From an uncultured Halieaceae bacterium (lineage in GTDB: Bacteria > Pseudomonadota > Gammaproteobacteria > Pseudomonadales > Halieaceae): 41,326 nucleotides of DNA. Below are positions 25,374-34,341 of this stretch, one piece after another; position 1 is the stretch's first letter, and the number at the start of each line of letters is the position of its first letter. Location of the stretch: positions 1 through 41,326 of the forward strand of contig CAJWQE010000012.1 in NCBI GenBank assembly GCA_913045375.1, written 5' to 3'. The notes below the pieces were generated by a model. It had not been told where the DNA came from, ran no database searches, and saw nothing but the letters and a program-made list of their open reading frames with translations. The translations under genes were made by a program, and so were the position numbers.

Positions 25374-26582
25374 ATGAGTGCTGTCGATTTTGACAAATTA
25401 CGTTCGCGTTTCCATCTGCCAGAGGGCAAGGTCTATTTGGACGGCAACTCGCTTGGAGCACTCCCTCGCCACACAGAGATGCGGCTACAAGAAGCGATCT
25501 CAACGGAGTGGGCTGACGAACTTGTCAGTGGCTGGAATACCAAACAGTGGATAGATCTGCCGCTGAGTGTTGGTGAGCAAATTGCTCACGTCATTGGCGC
25601 GGCATCGGGTACCGTCGTGTGTTGCGATAGTTTATCGATCAATTTATTCAAGGCGCTGACCGCCTGTCTCCAGGTGAACGAAGGTCGAAACCTGATCACT
25701 GTGGAGGATGGCCAATTCCCCACCGATAGCTACATCGCCGACGGTTTATCGCGGCTCCTTGGCGCTGATCGCTGCCGAACACAAGCTGTCGATATTGCCG
25801 CGCTGACGCCTGAGACTCTCTCGGAATCTGCCGCGCTACTGCTTTCCCACATTGACTATAAATCGGGTGCTCTAAGAGATATGGACGCCATTACTGCCAT
25901 GGCGCAGTCTGTCGGGTGCTTGGTGATTTGGGATTTAGCGCACAGTGCAGGGGCCATTGATATGAATCTGGAGGCTAGCCAGGTCGACTTTGCCGTTGGC
26001 TGTACCTATAAGTTTCTGAACGGTGGGCCGGGAGCGCCAGGCTTCCTCTATGTCGCTGAGCGTCATCAGGAAGTCCAGAACCCCCTACCGGGCTGGATGG
26101 GCCATGCGCGTCTGTTCGATTTTGAAGCCAAGTACGAGGCGGCGCCGGGTATCAAACGATTCCTGACGGGTACCCAAAGCGTTCTCGCCCTTAGCGCTGT
26201 CAGTGCCTCTCTGTCGGTTTTTAAGGGACTCACAATGCAGGATGTCAGAGCTCGAAGCCTCGCACTCACGGGACATTTCATAGCTCTCTGGGAGCAAAGC
26301 TCGGTACTGCAATCGCACGCCGCGCTGGTCACACCTATCGATGATGCGCAGCGTGGTTCTCAGGTCAGTCTTGCGCTTGAGAGTGCGTTTCCTGTGAGCC
26401 AGGCATTGATTGCAGATGGCGTCATCGTCGACTTTAGAGAACCCAACATCGTCCGATTTGGCTTTTCACCGCTCTACAACACGTTCAGCGATGCCGACCA
26501 GGCAATCACATCGCTCGAAGCTGTACTTACCAGCGAACGCTACCGCCTACCTCAGTTTCAAATTCGATCGACGGTCACATGA
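25374..26582 (+). CDS. kynU: Kynureninase
   Basis: This 402-residue PLP enzyme (fold type I, aminotransferase class V-like) would cleave kynurenine to anthranilate and alanine in the cytoplasm. Family motifs are YLDGNSLGALPR at the N terminus, DGQFPTDSYIADGL, WDLAHSAGAIDMNL with the PLP-ring aspartate, and Lys213 in CTYKFLNGGPG, the PLP Schiff-base lysine. GWMGHARLFDFEAKYEAAPG and RFLTGTQS are also diagnostic of KynU. Length is normal. No tryptophan 2,3-dioxygenase gene is in the window. It is the second gene of a tight run: 4 bases after the alpha/beta hydrolase, and its stop overlaps the apt start as ATGA. Confidence 0.95.
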   Translation: MSAVDFDKLRSRFHLPEGKVYLDGNSLGALPRHTEMRLQEAISTEWADELVSGWNTKQWIDLPLSVGEQIAHVIGAASGTVVCCDSLSINLFKALTACLQVNEGRNLITVEDGQFPTDSYIADGLSRLLGADRCRTQAVDIAALTPETLSESAALLLSHIDYKSGALRDMDAITAMAQSVGCLVIWDLAHSAGAIDMNLEASQVDFAVGCTYKFLNGGPGAPGFLYVAERHQEVQNPLPGWMGHARLFDFEAKYEAAPGIKRFLTGTQSVLALSAVSASLSVFKGLTMQDVRARSLALTGHFIALWEQSSVLQSHAALVTPIDDAQRGSQVSLALESAFPVSQALIADGVIVDFREPNIVRFGFSPLYNTFSDADQAITSLEAVLTSERYRLPQFQIRSTVT

Positions 26583-27121
26583 CAGCTGATGAACCATCGC
26601 TGACACTCCTGAGATCAAAGTTACGGGATGTCCCTGACTTCCCGACGCCCGGCATCCTATTCAAAGACATCACCCCGCTGCTCTCAGATCATCACGCGAT
26701 GGATGCCGCGCTCAGTCGTCTCGCTCAGGCGGTTGAAAACCTGATGTTTGATGTCATCGCAGCGCCGGAGGCGCGGGGATTCATCTTTGCAGCGCCCCTG
26801 GCGAGGCACTTCAGTGTTGGCCTCGCACTTATTCGCAAGCCAGGTAAGCTACCGGCGGCAACTCTGAGTCATACGTACTCACTGGAATACGGAAATGACA
26901 CCCTGGAAATGCACGCCGACAGCTTTGAAGGGATGGATTCACCCAGGGTTCTGATAGTCGATGACGTACTCGCCACGGGCGGAACAGCCGCCGCATCAGC
27001 CGAACTCATCAGAAGTGCTGGCGGAGTGCCGGTTGGCCTCGCGGTTCTCATTGAGTTAGCAGCGCTCAATGGTCGGAAAACCCTATCTGATATGACGGTC
27101 AGATCGGTCCTCAGCTACTAA
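26579..27121 (+). CDS. apt: Adenine phosphoribosyltransferase
   Basis: This 180-residue type I phosphoribosyltransferase would salvage adenine to AMP with PRPP in the cytoplasm. The N terminus RDVPDFPTPGILFKDITPLL is the classic Apt opening. The segments AAPEARGFIFAAPLA and IRKPGKLPAAT are substrate and hood elements. The PRPP-binding motif is VLIVDDVLATGGTA at about residues 124-137. Length matches E. coli Apt (183). The ATG overlaps the kynU stop (ATGA), so the two are translationally coupled, although no biochemical link between kynureninase and Apt is obvious. Confidence 0.95.
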   Translation: MTADEPSLTLLRSKLRDVPDFPTPGILFKDITPLLSDHHAMDAALSRLAQAVENLMFDVIAAPEARGFIFAAPLARHFSVGLALIRKPGKLPAATLSHTYSLEYGNDTLEMHADSFEGMDSPRVLIVDDVLATGGTAAASAELIRSAGGVPVGLAVLIELAALNGRKTLSDMTVRSVLSY

Positions 27122-27230
27122 TTGACGACTCAAAAAAGCCTAACCCAAAGTCGTTATGTGAGAGACCAAAAAACAGTATTCGCCGTACATGCTTTGAGAT
27201 AGCGTTGGCCCGCTAATTGGGGAGCGAAAA

Positions 27231-28631
27231 ATGCACGGATTCGCTTTAAACGACATATTCAAAATTGGGATTGGTCCCTCATCAAGTCACACGATGGGAC
27301 CCATGCATGCAGCGCAGCATTTCATGTCTAACCTAGAACCGACGCTAGGGAATGGATCGCTGAAAGTTTCGGTAACGCTTCATGGGTCGCTTGCTGCGAC
27401 AGGCGATGGCCACGGTACGCCAGGTGCGGTGACCGCGGGACTCGTAGGTCATCACTACGAAACCGTCACGCTCCCCGACATTGAATCTGTGTGGAATACG
27501 GCGGTAGCAACGGGTGTGATGCGTTCACTCTCGGGTCACGACATCCATTTCAATCCTTCCCATGACCTACTACGGGATATGGAGCCACTGGTATCTCATC
27601 CCAACGGAATGACCTTTCGCGCATGGGTGGGTGATGCCCTCATAGACGAGAAACAGTATTTCTCTGTAGGCGGCGGCATGGTTGAGGATCAGATGGGCCA
27701 TACGCTGGCCACATCTCCATTACCCGTGGGTGACGCGCCCTTCCCCTATAAGAGCATGGAAGAGCTCGTTAAATGGTGCGATCGGGAAAAACTATCTATT
27801 GCTCAGTTGCAGGCCCGCAACGAGCATTTTTGTTTAAAGCGAGAAGAACATGACCCCATTGCTGCCAAGCTGTGGTCCGTTATGTCCGACTGTATCGACC
27901 GAGGTCTATCCACCGAGGGTCAACTTCCCGGAGGGCTCAACGTCAAACGCAGAGCAAGTACCTTGTGGAATCGCTTGCTAAACAATTCCCACGGCGATAA
28001 AGCACCAGCCAATGCAGCTCAACGCGCGATGGTCTATGCCATGGCAGTCAACGAGGAAAATGCAGCGGGCGGGCGTCTTGTCACCGCTCCGACAAACGGT
28101 GCGGCAGGGATTGTGCCCGCGGTGCTTCGCGCGCATCTCGATGAGCATAAGTTAAATGAGGTGGGTATTAACCGCCATGTAAGCACCTTTTTACGCACCG
28201 CAACCGCTATTGGCGGTTTATTCAAGATGAACGCGTCTATTTCGGGTGCTGAAGTCGGCTGTCAGGGTGAGGTAGGCGCAGCGGCCTCCATGGCGGCGGC
28301 AGGACTCACTGCTGCGATGGGCGGCAGCCCGCGACAGATCGAGAATGCGGCAGAGATCGCCGTAGAACACTGCCTCGGACTGACCTGTGATCCTATTGGC
28401 GGCTTGGTACAAGTGCCCTGCATTGAGCGCAATGGTATGGGGGCGGTCAAAGCCATCGCCGCGTCTGATCTCGCTCTCGCAGGAGACGGTCAGTTTATGA
28501 TCTCACTCGATCAGGTGATCGATACAGTGCGAGAAACCGGGAAGGACATGGACAGCCGCTACAAAGAAACCGCCCGGGGTGGACTGGCAATTCATGGCCT
28601 GAAAATCCCCGTGACTGCCGTTGAATGCTGA
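27231..28631 (+). CDS. sdaA: L-serine ammonia-lyase, iron-sulfur type
   Basis: This single-chain bacterial L-serine dehydratase of 466 residues would deaminate L-serine to pyruvate using a [4Fe-4S] cluster. The N-terminal [19 protein letters not shown] is the family signature. The cluster cysteines are Cys344 (GAEVGCQGE), Cys386 (GLTCDPIGG) and Cys397 (VQVPCIERN), each one position after those described for the Legionella enzyme. The chain ends in Cys466 (VTAVEC), consistent with the tail-in-mouth type in which the terminal cysteine caps the cluster. GGGAG lies just before the ATG. The oxygen-labile cluster contrasts with the PLP-dependent deaminase encoded at 9131-10105. The gene has its own 109-base upstream region. 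Confidence 0.95.
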   Translation: MHGFALNDIFKIGIGPSSSHTMGPMHAAQHFMSNLEPTLGNGSLKVSVTLHGSLAATGDGHGTPGAVTAGLVGHHYETVTLPDIESVWNTAVATGVMRSLSGHDIHFNPSHDLLRDMEPLVSHPNGMTFRAWVGDALIDEKQYFSVGGGMVEDQMGHTLATSPLPVGDAPFPYKSMEELVKWCDREKLSIAQLQARNEHFCLKREEHDPIAAKLWSVMSDCIDRGLSTEGQLPGGLNVKRRASTLWNRLLNNSHGDKAPANAAQRAMVYAMAVNEENAAGGRLVTAPTNGAAGIVPAVLRAHLDEHKLNEVGINRHVSTFLRTATAIGGLFKMNASISGAEVGCQGEVGAAASMAAAGLTAAMGGSPRQIENAAEIAVEHCLGLTCDPIGGLVQVPCIERNGMGAVKAIAASDLALAGDGQFMISLDQVIDTVRETGKDMDSRYKETARGGLAIHGLKIPVTAVEC

Positions 28632-28647
28632 CCGCCTTTTCTATCGA

Positions 28648-29382
28648 CTAGCCTGAACTGACACTCTCTAGCCAAGCTGTCATTTGACGAAAGTCAGCCG
28701 GTATAGCCGACGAGATGGATAACGCTTCATTGGTGAGGGGATGCCGAAAAGTTACCTGCCTCGCGTGAAGCCACAACCGCCGGATTCCCAGGCGCTCCTC
28801 AATAAACCGGTTGTGGGTCCCCTTTCCGTAGCGGACATCACCCAAGATAGGGTGCGAAATATGCTTTGCATGCCGTCTAAGTTGCCGATAGCGGCCCGTA
28901 ATGGGTTGCAACTGGACATGGGAGTACCGCGCCTCAGGATATCGGTCTACCGGCTCTGGTACGGTCCATGAGGTCAGTGTTCTGAGTTCTGTCATGGCCT
29001 CTCTTGCAGTCCCGTTCTTAATTTTACGGCCTTCGCTATCGACCTCATCCCGTAGCGCGTGATCTATATACAGACTTTGGGGCGTGTGACCACGCACAAA
29101 TGCCTCATACGTCTTCGAGATGTCACCGTGTTCGAATGCCTGCGACAGCGTTCTTGCCGCGTCGCTACTCAAAGCAAAGATGACCAATCCCGACGTCGGT
29201 TTATCCAAGCGATGCACAGGGAACAGGGACTGATTCAATTGATCTCGCAGTGTCTGAAGGAGAAAGGTTGTCTCGTACGCGTCGATGCCACTTCGATGCA
29301 CCAACATGCCACAGGGCTTATCGACGACAACGAGCGCATCATCCTGAAAGCAAACAGTGAGTGGCATTTGAGCGTCGGTCAC
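28648..29382 (-). CDS. truC: tRNA pseudouridine synthase, TruC-like (RluA family)
   Basis: This 244-residue RluA-family pseudouridine synthase has its catalytic aspartate in FPVHRLDKPTSGLVIFALSS. The N-terminal VVVDKPCGMLVHRS and the C-terminal GRYRQLRRHAKHISHPILGD and YGKGTHNR segments match TruC, which modifies U65 in tRNA, more closely than RluC or RluD. It lacks an S4 RNA-binding domain, as expected for TruC. The start is a GTG at 29382, with an in-frame ATG at 29367 as the alternative; neither has a strong ribosome-binding site. It is convergent with sdaA, 16 bases apart. The family is certain; the target position is an inference. Confidence 0.88.
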   Translation of the reverse strand: MTDAQMPLTVCFQDDALVVVDKPCGMLVHRSGIDAYETTFLLQTLRDQLNQSLFPVHRLDKPTSGLVIFALSSDAARTLSQAFEHGDISKTYEAFVRGHTPQSLYIDHALRDEVDSEGRKIKNGTAREAMTELRTLTSWTVPEPVDRYPEARYSHVQLQPITGRYRQLRRHAKHISHPILGDVRYGKGTHNRFIEERLGIRRLWLHARQVTFRHPLTNEALSISSAIPADFRQMTAWLESVSSG

Positions 29383-29708
29383 AATGTGGTCTCGTCATGC
29401 GGGTGATCGGTTTATGGTTCATAGCCTTCAGCCTCTGCATCTGCGATCTCGGCCGCTACGATATCCGCCTGTTATTGGCTTGCACCCGCGTTGAGCAGTG
29501 CATCTCTGCAGAGAGTCTCTATCTCCGACAAGGTCATGACTGGTATAACTAAACCCCTGCAAGATAGCGTGGGCGTCACATTAGAGGGAGTGGATCCTGC
29601 GGGCAAGCGCGCGACTGCGCTAAGTCCAGTTTAAGCGCGAAATTAGGGTCGAGTGCTGAGCAGAGTGGACTTGAAAAAGAAAAGCTCTGGAGTATGATAC
29701 GCCCCTTC
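29383..29708. other. Gap between truC and tRNA-Arg; one weak small ORF
   Basis: This 326-base stretch has no convincing gene. It contains a 51-codon frame at 29397-29552 beginning MRVIGLWFIAFSLCICDL, which looks like a short hydrophobic or signal-like peptide. It has no visible ribosome-binding site and no recognised family, so I leave it uncalled. The tRNA promoter occupies the last part (29671-29698). No repeats or hairpins stand out elsewhere. Confidence 0.5.
29671..29698 (+). promoter_or_regulatory. Sigma-70 promoter of tRNA-Arg with GC-rich discriminator
   Basis: TTGAAA (29671-29676) and TATGAT (29693-29698) are separated by 16 bases and lie just upstream of the tRNA. The downstream ACGCCCC is a GC-rich discriminator of the kind found at stringently controlled stable-RNA promoters. 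Transcription should begin only a few bases before the mature tRNA 5' end. Confidence 0.8.
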
Positions 29709-29785
29709 GCGCCCGTAGCTCAGCTGGATAGAGTACCTGACTACGAATCAGGCGGTCGTACGTTCGAATCGTACCGGGCGCGCCA
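29709..29785 (+). tRNA. tRNA-Arg (anticodon ACG)
   Basis: This 77-base tRNA has its 3' CCA encoded. The acceptor stem is GCGCCCG/CGGGCGC, with discriminator G at 29782 and CCA at 29783-29785. The D arm is GCTC-AGCTGGATA-GAGT. The anticodon arm CCTGA-CTACGAA-TCAGG puts ACG at 29743-29745. The T arm is GTACG-TTCGAAT-CGTAC. All stems pair well. The wobble A is expected to be edited to inosine, allowing CGU, CGC and CGA to be read. Confidence 0.97.
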
Positions 29786-29790
29786 TATAC

Positions 29791-29823
29791 AAAAAAGCCT
29801 CATCTATCGGATGGGGCTTTTTT
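29791..29823 (+). terminator. Intrinsic terminator after tRNA-Arg
   Basis: AAAAAAGCCTCAT pairs with ATGGGGCTTTTTT around the loop CTATCGG, with one T-G wobble, and ends in six T residues at 29818-29823. It begins 6 bases after the tRNA. Because of the A-tract it could also stop transcription in the reverse direction. Confidence 0.92.
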
Positions 29824-29888
29824 GTATCCGGTGGCCTCAGTAGATATTTGGGGTGCTGCGAGGCTAATTGAAGCCATTCAACTAGAGC

Positions 29889-31514
29889 TTAATTCCCACC
29901 GAACTGCTGGTCACGATTCGTTTTATCAAGAAACGAGTCTTCCGTACCTCTCGACTGTATTTGGCTCAAATCCGCTGTCATTAAAACACCGGTAAGCTCG
30001 GTCATGGTTGAGGTCTGACTCACAAACAACTGCTCATTCCACCGATCGATCCCTGAATCTGACGTCCAGTAGTAGCCTAGAAACCCGCCCAGGCCAAAAC
30101 CCGGCAGATCCAAGCAATGCCAGACATCACAGTTGTAGTAACCGGTATCAGCCTGACCAATAGCGCCTACTCCCCACCACACCTGTTGAAGCGAACCGCG
30201 CTTTCCGGGACGCTCAGGGACGGACAACTGTGCGCGCGACCAGCCGTATTTACTCACTGCAGTTTTCGCCGCTGTTATGAGCTGTTCGTTATTGCGAGTC
30301 CATAAATAGGACTGTTCCGCGTGATCCGTAGGCTCGACACGCCCGTCGACTTCTCGATAATCCATTTCACCCAGGTGCTCGGTCTGGATCATTCCGACAA
30401 TGTTGCTCTTCTTTTCAGGGAAACGTGTGAACCAATCCGGTGCTGCATGCGCGTCCTCCATACCGGGCATGTAGTGCCGGCAATCCAGAAACACAGTCAA
30501 CGTTCGTGGCCGTTCACTTTGAGGAATATTAGAAAAATATTTCACGATGCCAAGCAGACCTAAGGCACCGTTATCTTGCGTAATCGACGGTCCGTCTGTG
30601 TGATTCACCAGAATGATCTGCTCATCTTCCGGCGTGCCGTAGTTAGCACCCGGCAAATATGCGATGTACTGAAAGGCTTCTGATGTCTCTACCACAGCCT
30701 CGAGCCTCAGTGTCGCCGATTTTCCCTGCTTGGCATCGTCAATCACTTTGGCACCATCTTCTCGCGACAATATTAGGGTTGGCGAGTTGTACAGTGTGGG
30801 CACACCAAAGGTGTACAGGCCCTTTGTGCGCTCGTAGGCCATGTCGTAGACAATGATGGCGCCCGCCGCGTTGCCATCACGAGGGATACGATCGAGCCCT
30901 TGCGCTAACTGCCACCAGATATCAAACGTAAAACTCTCGGTGGGTGGAACGAACTCGAACGGCGCCGGCAGCGTTTCCGCATCGGTCGCATATTCATAAT
31001 CATTAAAGGTGTAGTTGATTAAGTAGTTATCAGAATACGGAGGATTGGGATGTTTCCTCGTGGGAATTACCACGATCTTGCCTTCAATCGACTCCGGTGG
31101 ATTTTCATGGTCGTAATAAATGAGCTCCGCAGTAATACCTTCGGGCCCTGTTGAGCCTGAGTAAGCACCATAGTGTGCAACTCTCACCGATGCTCCATCA
31201 GATGAGAGCGACCACTGAGTGCTATCTTCGGACGTGTGCCAACGCTCGAATAGCCAGGCATTCCTTGTTCCATCAACGACGCCATAGGTGTCGAGCGTGG
31301 TCTCTAGAAACGACATGTAGTTCAACCACTCGGAGCTCCCCGTCAGCGTGGGTAGGTTGTTATGTTTTACTGAAGCCCACTCAATGGCCTCCTCGGGTGT
31401 TACCAACCAGTCATCACGGATATCAGTCAAATTAGGATGCTGACCGGAATTGTCAGCCTCGCATGCGGCTAATCCGAGTAGTGCTATGCACAGCGCTTTC
31501 AAAGGCATCTTCAT
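29889..31514 (-). CDS. Lipoprotein with PA-domain/M28-peptidase-like architecture
   Basis: This protein of about 541 residues has a lipoprotein signal: MKMPLKALCIALLGLAAC, with the lipobox cysteine at residue 18. The segment with AELIYYDHENPPESIEGKIV and GNAAGAIIVYDMA resembles a protease-associated (PA) insert. Later, QIILVNHTDGPSITQDNGAL and TLTVFLDCRHYMPGMED sit where M28 aminopeptidases have their metal-binding His/Asp and Glu pairs, and IGMIQTEHLG-like sequence (GMIQTEHLG) follows. Some expected ligands are replaced, so peptidase activity is uncertain. Starts at 31508 and 31523 (TTG) are also possible. It stands alone, convergent with the tRNA terminator and divergent from the desaturase gene. 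I do not recognise a named family. Confidence 0.7.
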   Translation of the reverse strand: MKMPLKALCIALLGLAACEADNSGQHPNLTDIRDDWLVTPEEAIEWASVKHNNLPTLTGSSEWLNYMSFLETTLDTYGVVDGTRNAWLFERWHTSEDSTQWSLSSDGASVRVAHYGAYSGSTGPEGITAELIYYDHENPPESIEGKIVVIPTRKHPNPPYSDNYLINYTFNDYEYATDAETLPAPFEFVPPTESFTFDIWWQLAQGLDRIPRDGNAAGAIIVYDMAYERTKGLYTFGVPTLYNSPTLILSREDGAKVIDDAKQGKSATLRLEAVVETSEAFQYIAYLPGANYGTPEDEQIILVNHTDGPSITQDNGALGLLGIVKYFSNIPQSERPRTLTVFLDCRHYMPGMEDAHAAPDWFTRFPEKKSNIVGMIQTEHLGEMDYREVDGRVEPTDHAEQSYLWTRNNEQLITAAKTAVSKYGWSRAQLSVPERPGKRGSLQQVWWGVGAIGQADTGYYNCDVWHCLDLPGFGLGGFLGYYWTSDSGIDRWNEQLFVSQTSTMTELTGVLMTADLSQIQSRGTEDSFLDKTNRDQQFGGN

Positions 31515-31788
31515 GTGTGGCAAATCTTGTTAGTTTTATAGGCTGGAGAATAGCACTCAAAAATGCGCTTTCCATACAGTTCGGAAACCGCAAACTCTGG
31601 CCACCGGCCCCTGACACGCCCGCTGCGCCACTGGACCGGCCGACGCAGTCGAAGTATCGTCCTTGAAGATGTTTTAAACACGGAGTCTTATTATCGGACC
31701 ACTGGCTGACATTTCGAGCGAGTTACTTAGGCTTCTGAGCGACAACCTACCACGAGACCTCACGTGGCCATTTCTATTACTCACGCTG

Positions 31789-32730
31789 GTGATTGCCATA
31801 GCCATCTGGTTCTTTCGCGGTGGTCGTGGCTCTAAGAATGCATCAGGTCAGGAGCGTCCCGCCGACTTACTCGATTATCTGCTTCCTCGCGATATCTACA
31901 CGCACGTTTCAGCGCGCGTGGATATTACACTCTACGTCTTTGAGCGGCTGTTGCGACCGCTCTGGGCTACTGCATTGATTCTCAGCGTTGGAACATTCGC
32001 CGAGACGCAGGTGATAGCAGGATTAAATGTGGTAATGGGTAGCGGGCCCGCGCTCGATACGACCTATGGATGGATGCTCCTCTATAGCCTGGTAACACTG
32101 CTGCTGTATGACTTTGTCTTTTATGTCATTCACTACACCGAACACAAAGTGCCCGCTCTGTGGGTCATCCACAAAGTGCACCACTCGGCTGAGGTCTTGA
32201 CCCCACTAACACGGTACCGAGAACACTTCCTAGAGGGCCCCATCTACGCGGCAGGCGCAGCCTTGGCTTATGGCATCGCGGGTGGTCTGTTCAGCTGGCT
32301 ACTGGAAGCTGACATCACACAAGCGACGCTGTTTAACATCGGTTTCTTTTCACTACTGTTCGGCTTCAACGGATCGTTTCGGCATTACCACGTTGCGTTC
32401 CATTATCCGGTGTGGCTATCAAAATGGTTACAGAGCCCGGTCATGCATCACACCCATCACAGCTACCTGGAGAAGCACTGGGACACTAACCTAGCGGCCG
32501 TGACCAGTATTTGGGATCGACTATTCGGGACGCTTTATATCCCCGAGAAAGACGAGTACACCCCCTGGGGATTAGGACCTGAAACGCAAGACCAATATAG
32601 GAGCTTCTGGCAAAACACAGTCGGTCCCTTCAAGGACTGGGTCTCCATGCTCACAGGCGGCTCAATGCGGACAAACAACCCATTGGCTGGAGGTGCCGCC
32701 AGGACGGATGTGAATGCGAGAGAGCGCTAG
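31789..32730 (+). CDS. Sterol desaturase / fatty acid hydroxylase family membrane protein
   Basis: This integral-membrane di-iron oxygenase-type protein has at least 313 residues. The histidine clusters of the family are present: HYTEHKVPALWVIHKVHHSA, RHYH in GSFRHYHVAFHYP, and MHHTHHSYLEKHWDTN. Several membrane helices surround them. The product would hydroxylate or desaturate a lipid; the substrate is unknown. The coordinates use the first standard start, a GTG at 31789 with no ribosome-binding site. The frame is open back to 31678 and encodes a plausible N-terminal helix (LTWPFLLLTLVIAIAIWFF), so the real start is probably upstream at a non-ATG codon, for example ATT at 31690 just after GGAG. 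It ends convergently against the symporter gene, without a gap. Confidence 0.87.
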   Translation: MIAIAIWFFRGGRGSKNASGQERPADLLDYLLPRDIYTHVSARVDITLYVFERLLRPLWATALILSVGTFAETQVIAGLNVVMGSGPALDTTYGWMLLYSLVTLLLYDFVFYVIHYTEHKVPALWVIHKVHHSAEVLTPLTRYREHFLEGPIYAAGAALAYGIAGGLFSWLLEADITQATLFNIGFFSLLFGFNGSFRHYHVAFHYPVWLSKWLQSPVMHHTHHSYLEKHWDTNLAAVTSIWDRLFGTLYIPEKDEYTPWGLGPETQDQYRSFWQNTVGPFKDWVSMLTGGSMRTNNPLAGGAARTDVNARER

Positions 32731-34341
32731 TTATCGTGTGCCAAACACCGCGAGCACGCCCATGAGTAAAAGCGTCCAAAGCCCCAGGAACCAGTAAGCC
32801 GGAACCCAGCTTTTCGTAAACCCTGCATTCTGATAGAAGGCAGGACTCCACAGGAGGTCTGTAAGTTCCTGTTCCGATAAGGACTGGCCACTGGTCATCA
32901 GCCCTACACCCATCGTGGCTGCCAACCCGATAACGTTCCACCATAGCCACGAAACAGAGGGCATGGCGGCCCACAAGAAGACATTGACGGCGAGACCGGC
33001 AAAGAAGCCGATTCGGGCACCGCGTCCAGTAGCGTTTTTGGTCATTAGCCCCAAGAGAAAGACGCCCAAAATAGGACCATTAATCAGTGAGCCCACTTTG
33101 TTAACCGCCACGATTACTGTCGATGCGATATCGTCAACGAAGAACGCTGTGACCAATGCGAATACCCCCCAAAAGACGGTGAGTGCCCTGCCCCACCAGA
33201 GCTCCTGCGCTGGCGTGGCAATCCGCTCTTTCATAGCCGGCTTCACAAAGTCCTTCAACGTGGTGGCAGATAAACTGTTAATCACGGAGTCGAGCGACGA
33301 CATGGCTGCGGCGAGGAGTGCAACAACGGCTAACCCCACCATCCCCACCGGCAACTCTCGCGAGAAAAGGACAGGCAGCGCCATGTTGTAATTGGGCGCA
33401 TCGTTGATCAAAGGAAGCGACGACAGAAAGTCGGTGTGTGAGCTCGCGTATGCCGCAAGTCCCGCGCCAATGAGGCAGTACAGTAAGACCAAGGGAAAAC
33501 GCAGGACACCGTTGATTATCAATATCTTTTGGTTATCGTCCTGAGTCGCTGCACAAAGCTGTCGCTGGACCTGACTCTGATCGCAGCCGTAATAGGCAAC
33601 ATAAAGGAAAAATCCGCCGATCAGCATGGGCAAGAAGGCAAAGTCATGACCGTCACCTAGACCGTGATGCCGAAATGACAACGCCGCGGTGCGCTCAGCT
33701 GGGATCTGCGCCAGCATTGACTCAAGTCCCCCTGCCGACCCAATGAGTAAGTACGCGAGGTAGCCAAGTACGCTCGTCAGAATGATCATTTGGACAACAT
33801 CGCTAAAGATGACCGCGCGGATGCCACCTAACACGTCATAAATGATGGTGATGGCGCCAAACAAGACAACCGCTTGAGCAAACGAAAGCCCAGTCGTAAT
33901 GGCGATCATGCTTGCCACGCCATAAACGGTGATGCCCGCCACTGCAGCCCGCGACAACTGAAACATCCCACTGATGAGTAGCTGCGTTTTATCGTCAAAA
34001 CGCCGCCCCAGATAAAGGTAAACCGAAACCAAACGCTGCCGATGGAACACGGGAATTATGAATATGGCGATAAAAATCATCGCTAACGGCAGGGCCAGCT
34101 CGTACTGCAGCCAGACAAGTCCACCGCCCACGACAAAGGCGACAAACGCAGGTGCACCGAGAATACTGTTAGTCGAGCACTGTGTTGCCATAACGGAGAG
34201 CGCAATACTGATCGGGCCACTGCTGTTACCGGCAACAAAGTAATCCTCAGCTGTCTCCTGGCGTCGTGACAAATACAGACTCATAGCCACCAAAGCGGAC
34301 AGGTAAATTGCTACGACGAGCCAATCAAGCATTGCTAGCAT
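32731..34341 (-). CDS. Sodium:solute symporter (SSS family)
   Basis: This 536-residue membrane protein has about 13-14 hydrophobic helices. The start at 34341 is set by an ideal GGAGG 7 bases upstream and gives MLAMLDWLVVAIYLSALVAM. The frame runs open to 34521, but those residues are not membrane-like. SSS/SLC5 features include AEDYFVAGNS near residue 30, ATQCSTNSILGAPAFVA in the second helix, YDVLGGIRAVIFSDVVQM and AAAMSSLDSVINSLSATTLK, a typical sodium-site helix. Family members import sugars, amino acids, organic acids or vitamins with Na+. It is divergent from the propeller-amidohydrolase gene, across a 208-base region that probably holds both promoters. Confidence 0.92.
   Translation of the reverse strand: MLAMLDWLVVAIYLSALVAMSLYLSRRQETAEDYFVAGNSSGPISIALSVMATQCSTNSILGAPAFVAFVVGGGLVWLQYELALPLAMIFIAIFIIPVFHRQRLVSVYLYLGRRFDDKTQLLISGMFQLSRAAVAGITVYGVASMIAITTGLSFAQAVVLFGAITIIYDVLGGIRAVIFSDVVQMIILTSVLGYLAYLLIGSAGGLESMLAQIPAERTAALSFRHHGLGDGHDFAFLPMLIGGFFLYVAYYGCDQSQVQRQLCAATQDDNQKILIINGVLRFPLVLLYCLIGAGLAAYASSHTDFLSSLPLINDAPNYNMALPVLFSRELPVGMVGLAVVALLAAAMSSLDSVINSLSATTLKDFVKPAMKERIATPAQELWWGRALTVFWGVFALVTAFFVDDIASTVIVAVNKVGSLINGPILGVFLLGLMTKNATGRGARIGFFAGLAVNVFLWAAMPSVSWLWWNVIGLAATMGVGLMTSGQSLSEQELTDLLWSPAFYQNAGFTKSWVPAYWFLGLWTLLLMGVLAVFGTR

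Noticed and set aside
29397..29552. 51-codon frame beginning MRVIGLWFIAFSLCICDL
   Set aside because: Its start is hydrophobic and could suggest a small secreted peptide. There is no ribosome-binding site and no recognisable family, and a frame this short is expected by chance.
29709..29785. tRNA-Arg as an integration site for a mobile island
   Set aside because: No integrase, no direct repeat of the tRNA 3' end was noticed within the window, and the flanking genes look ordinary.
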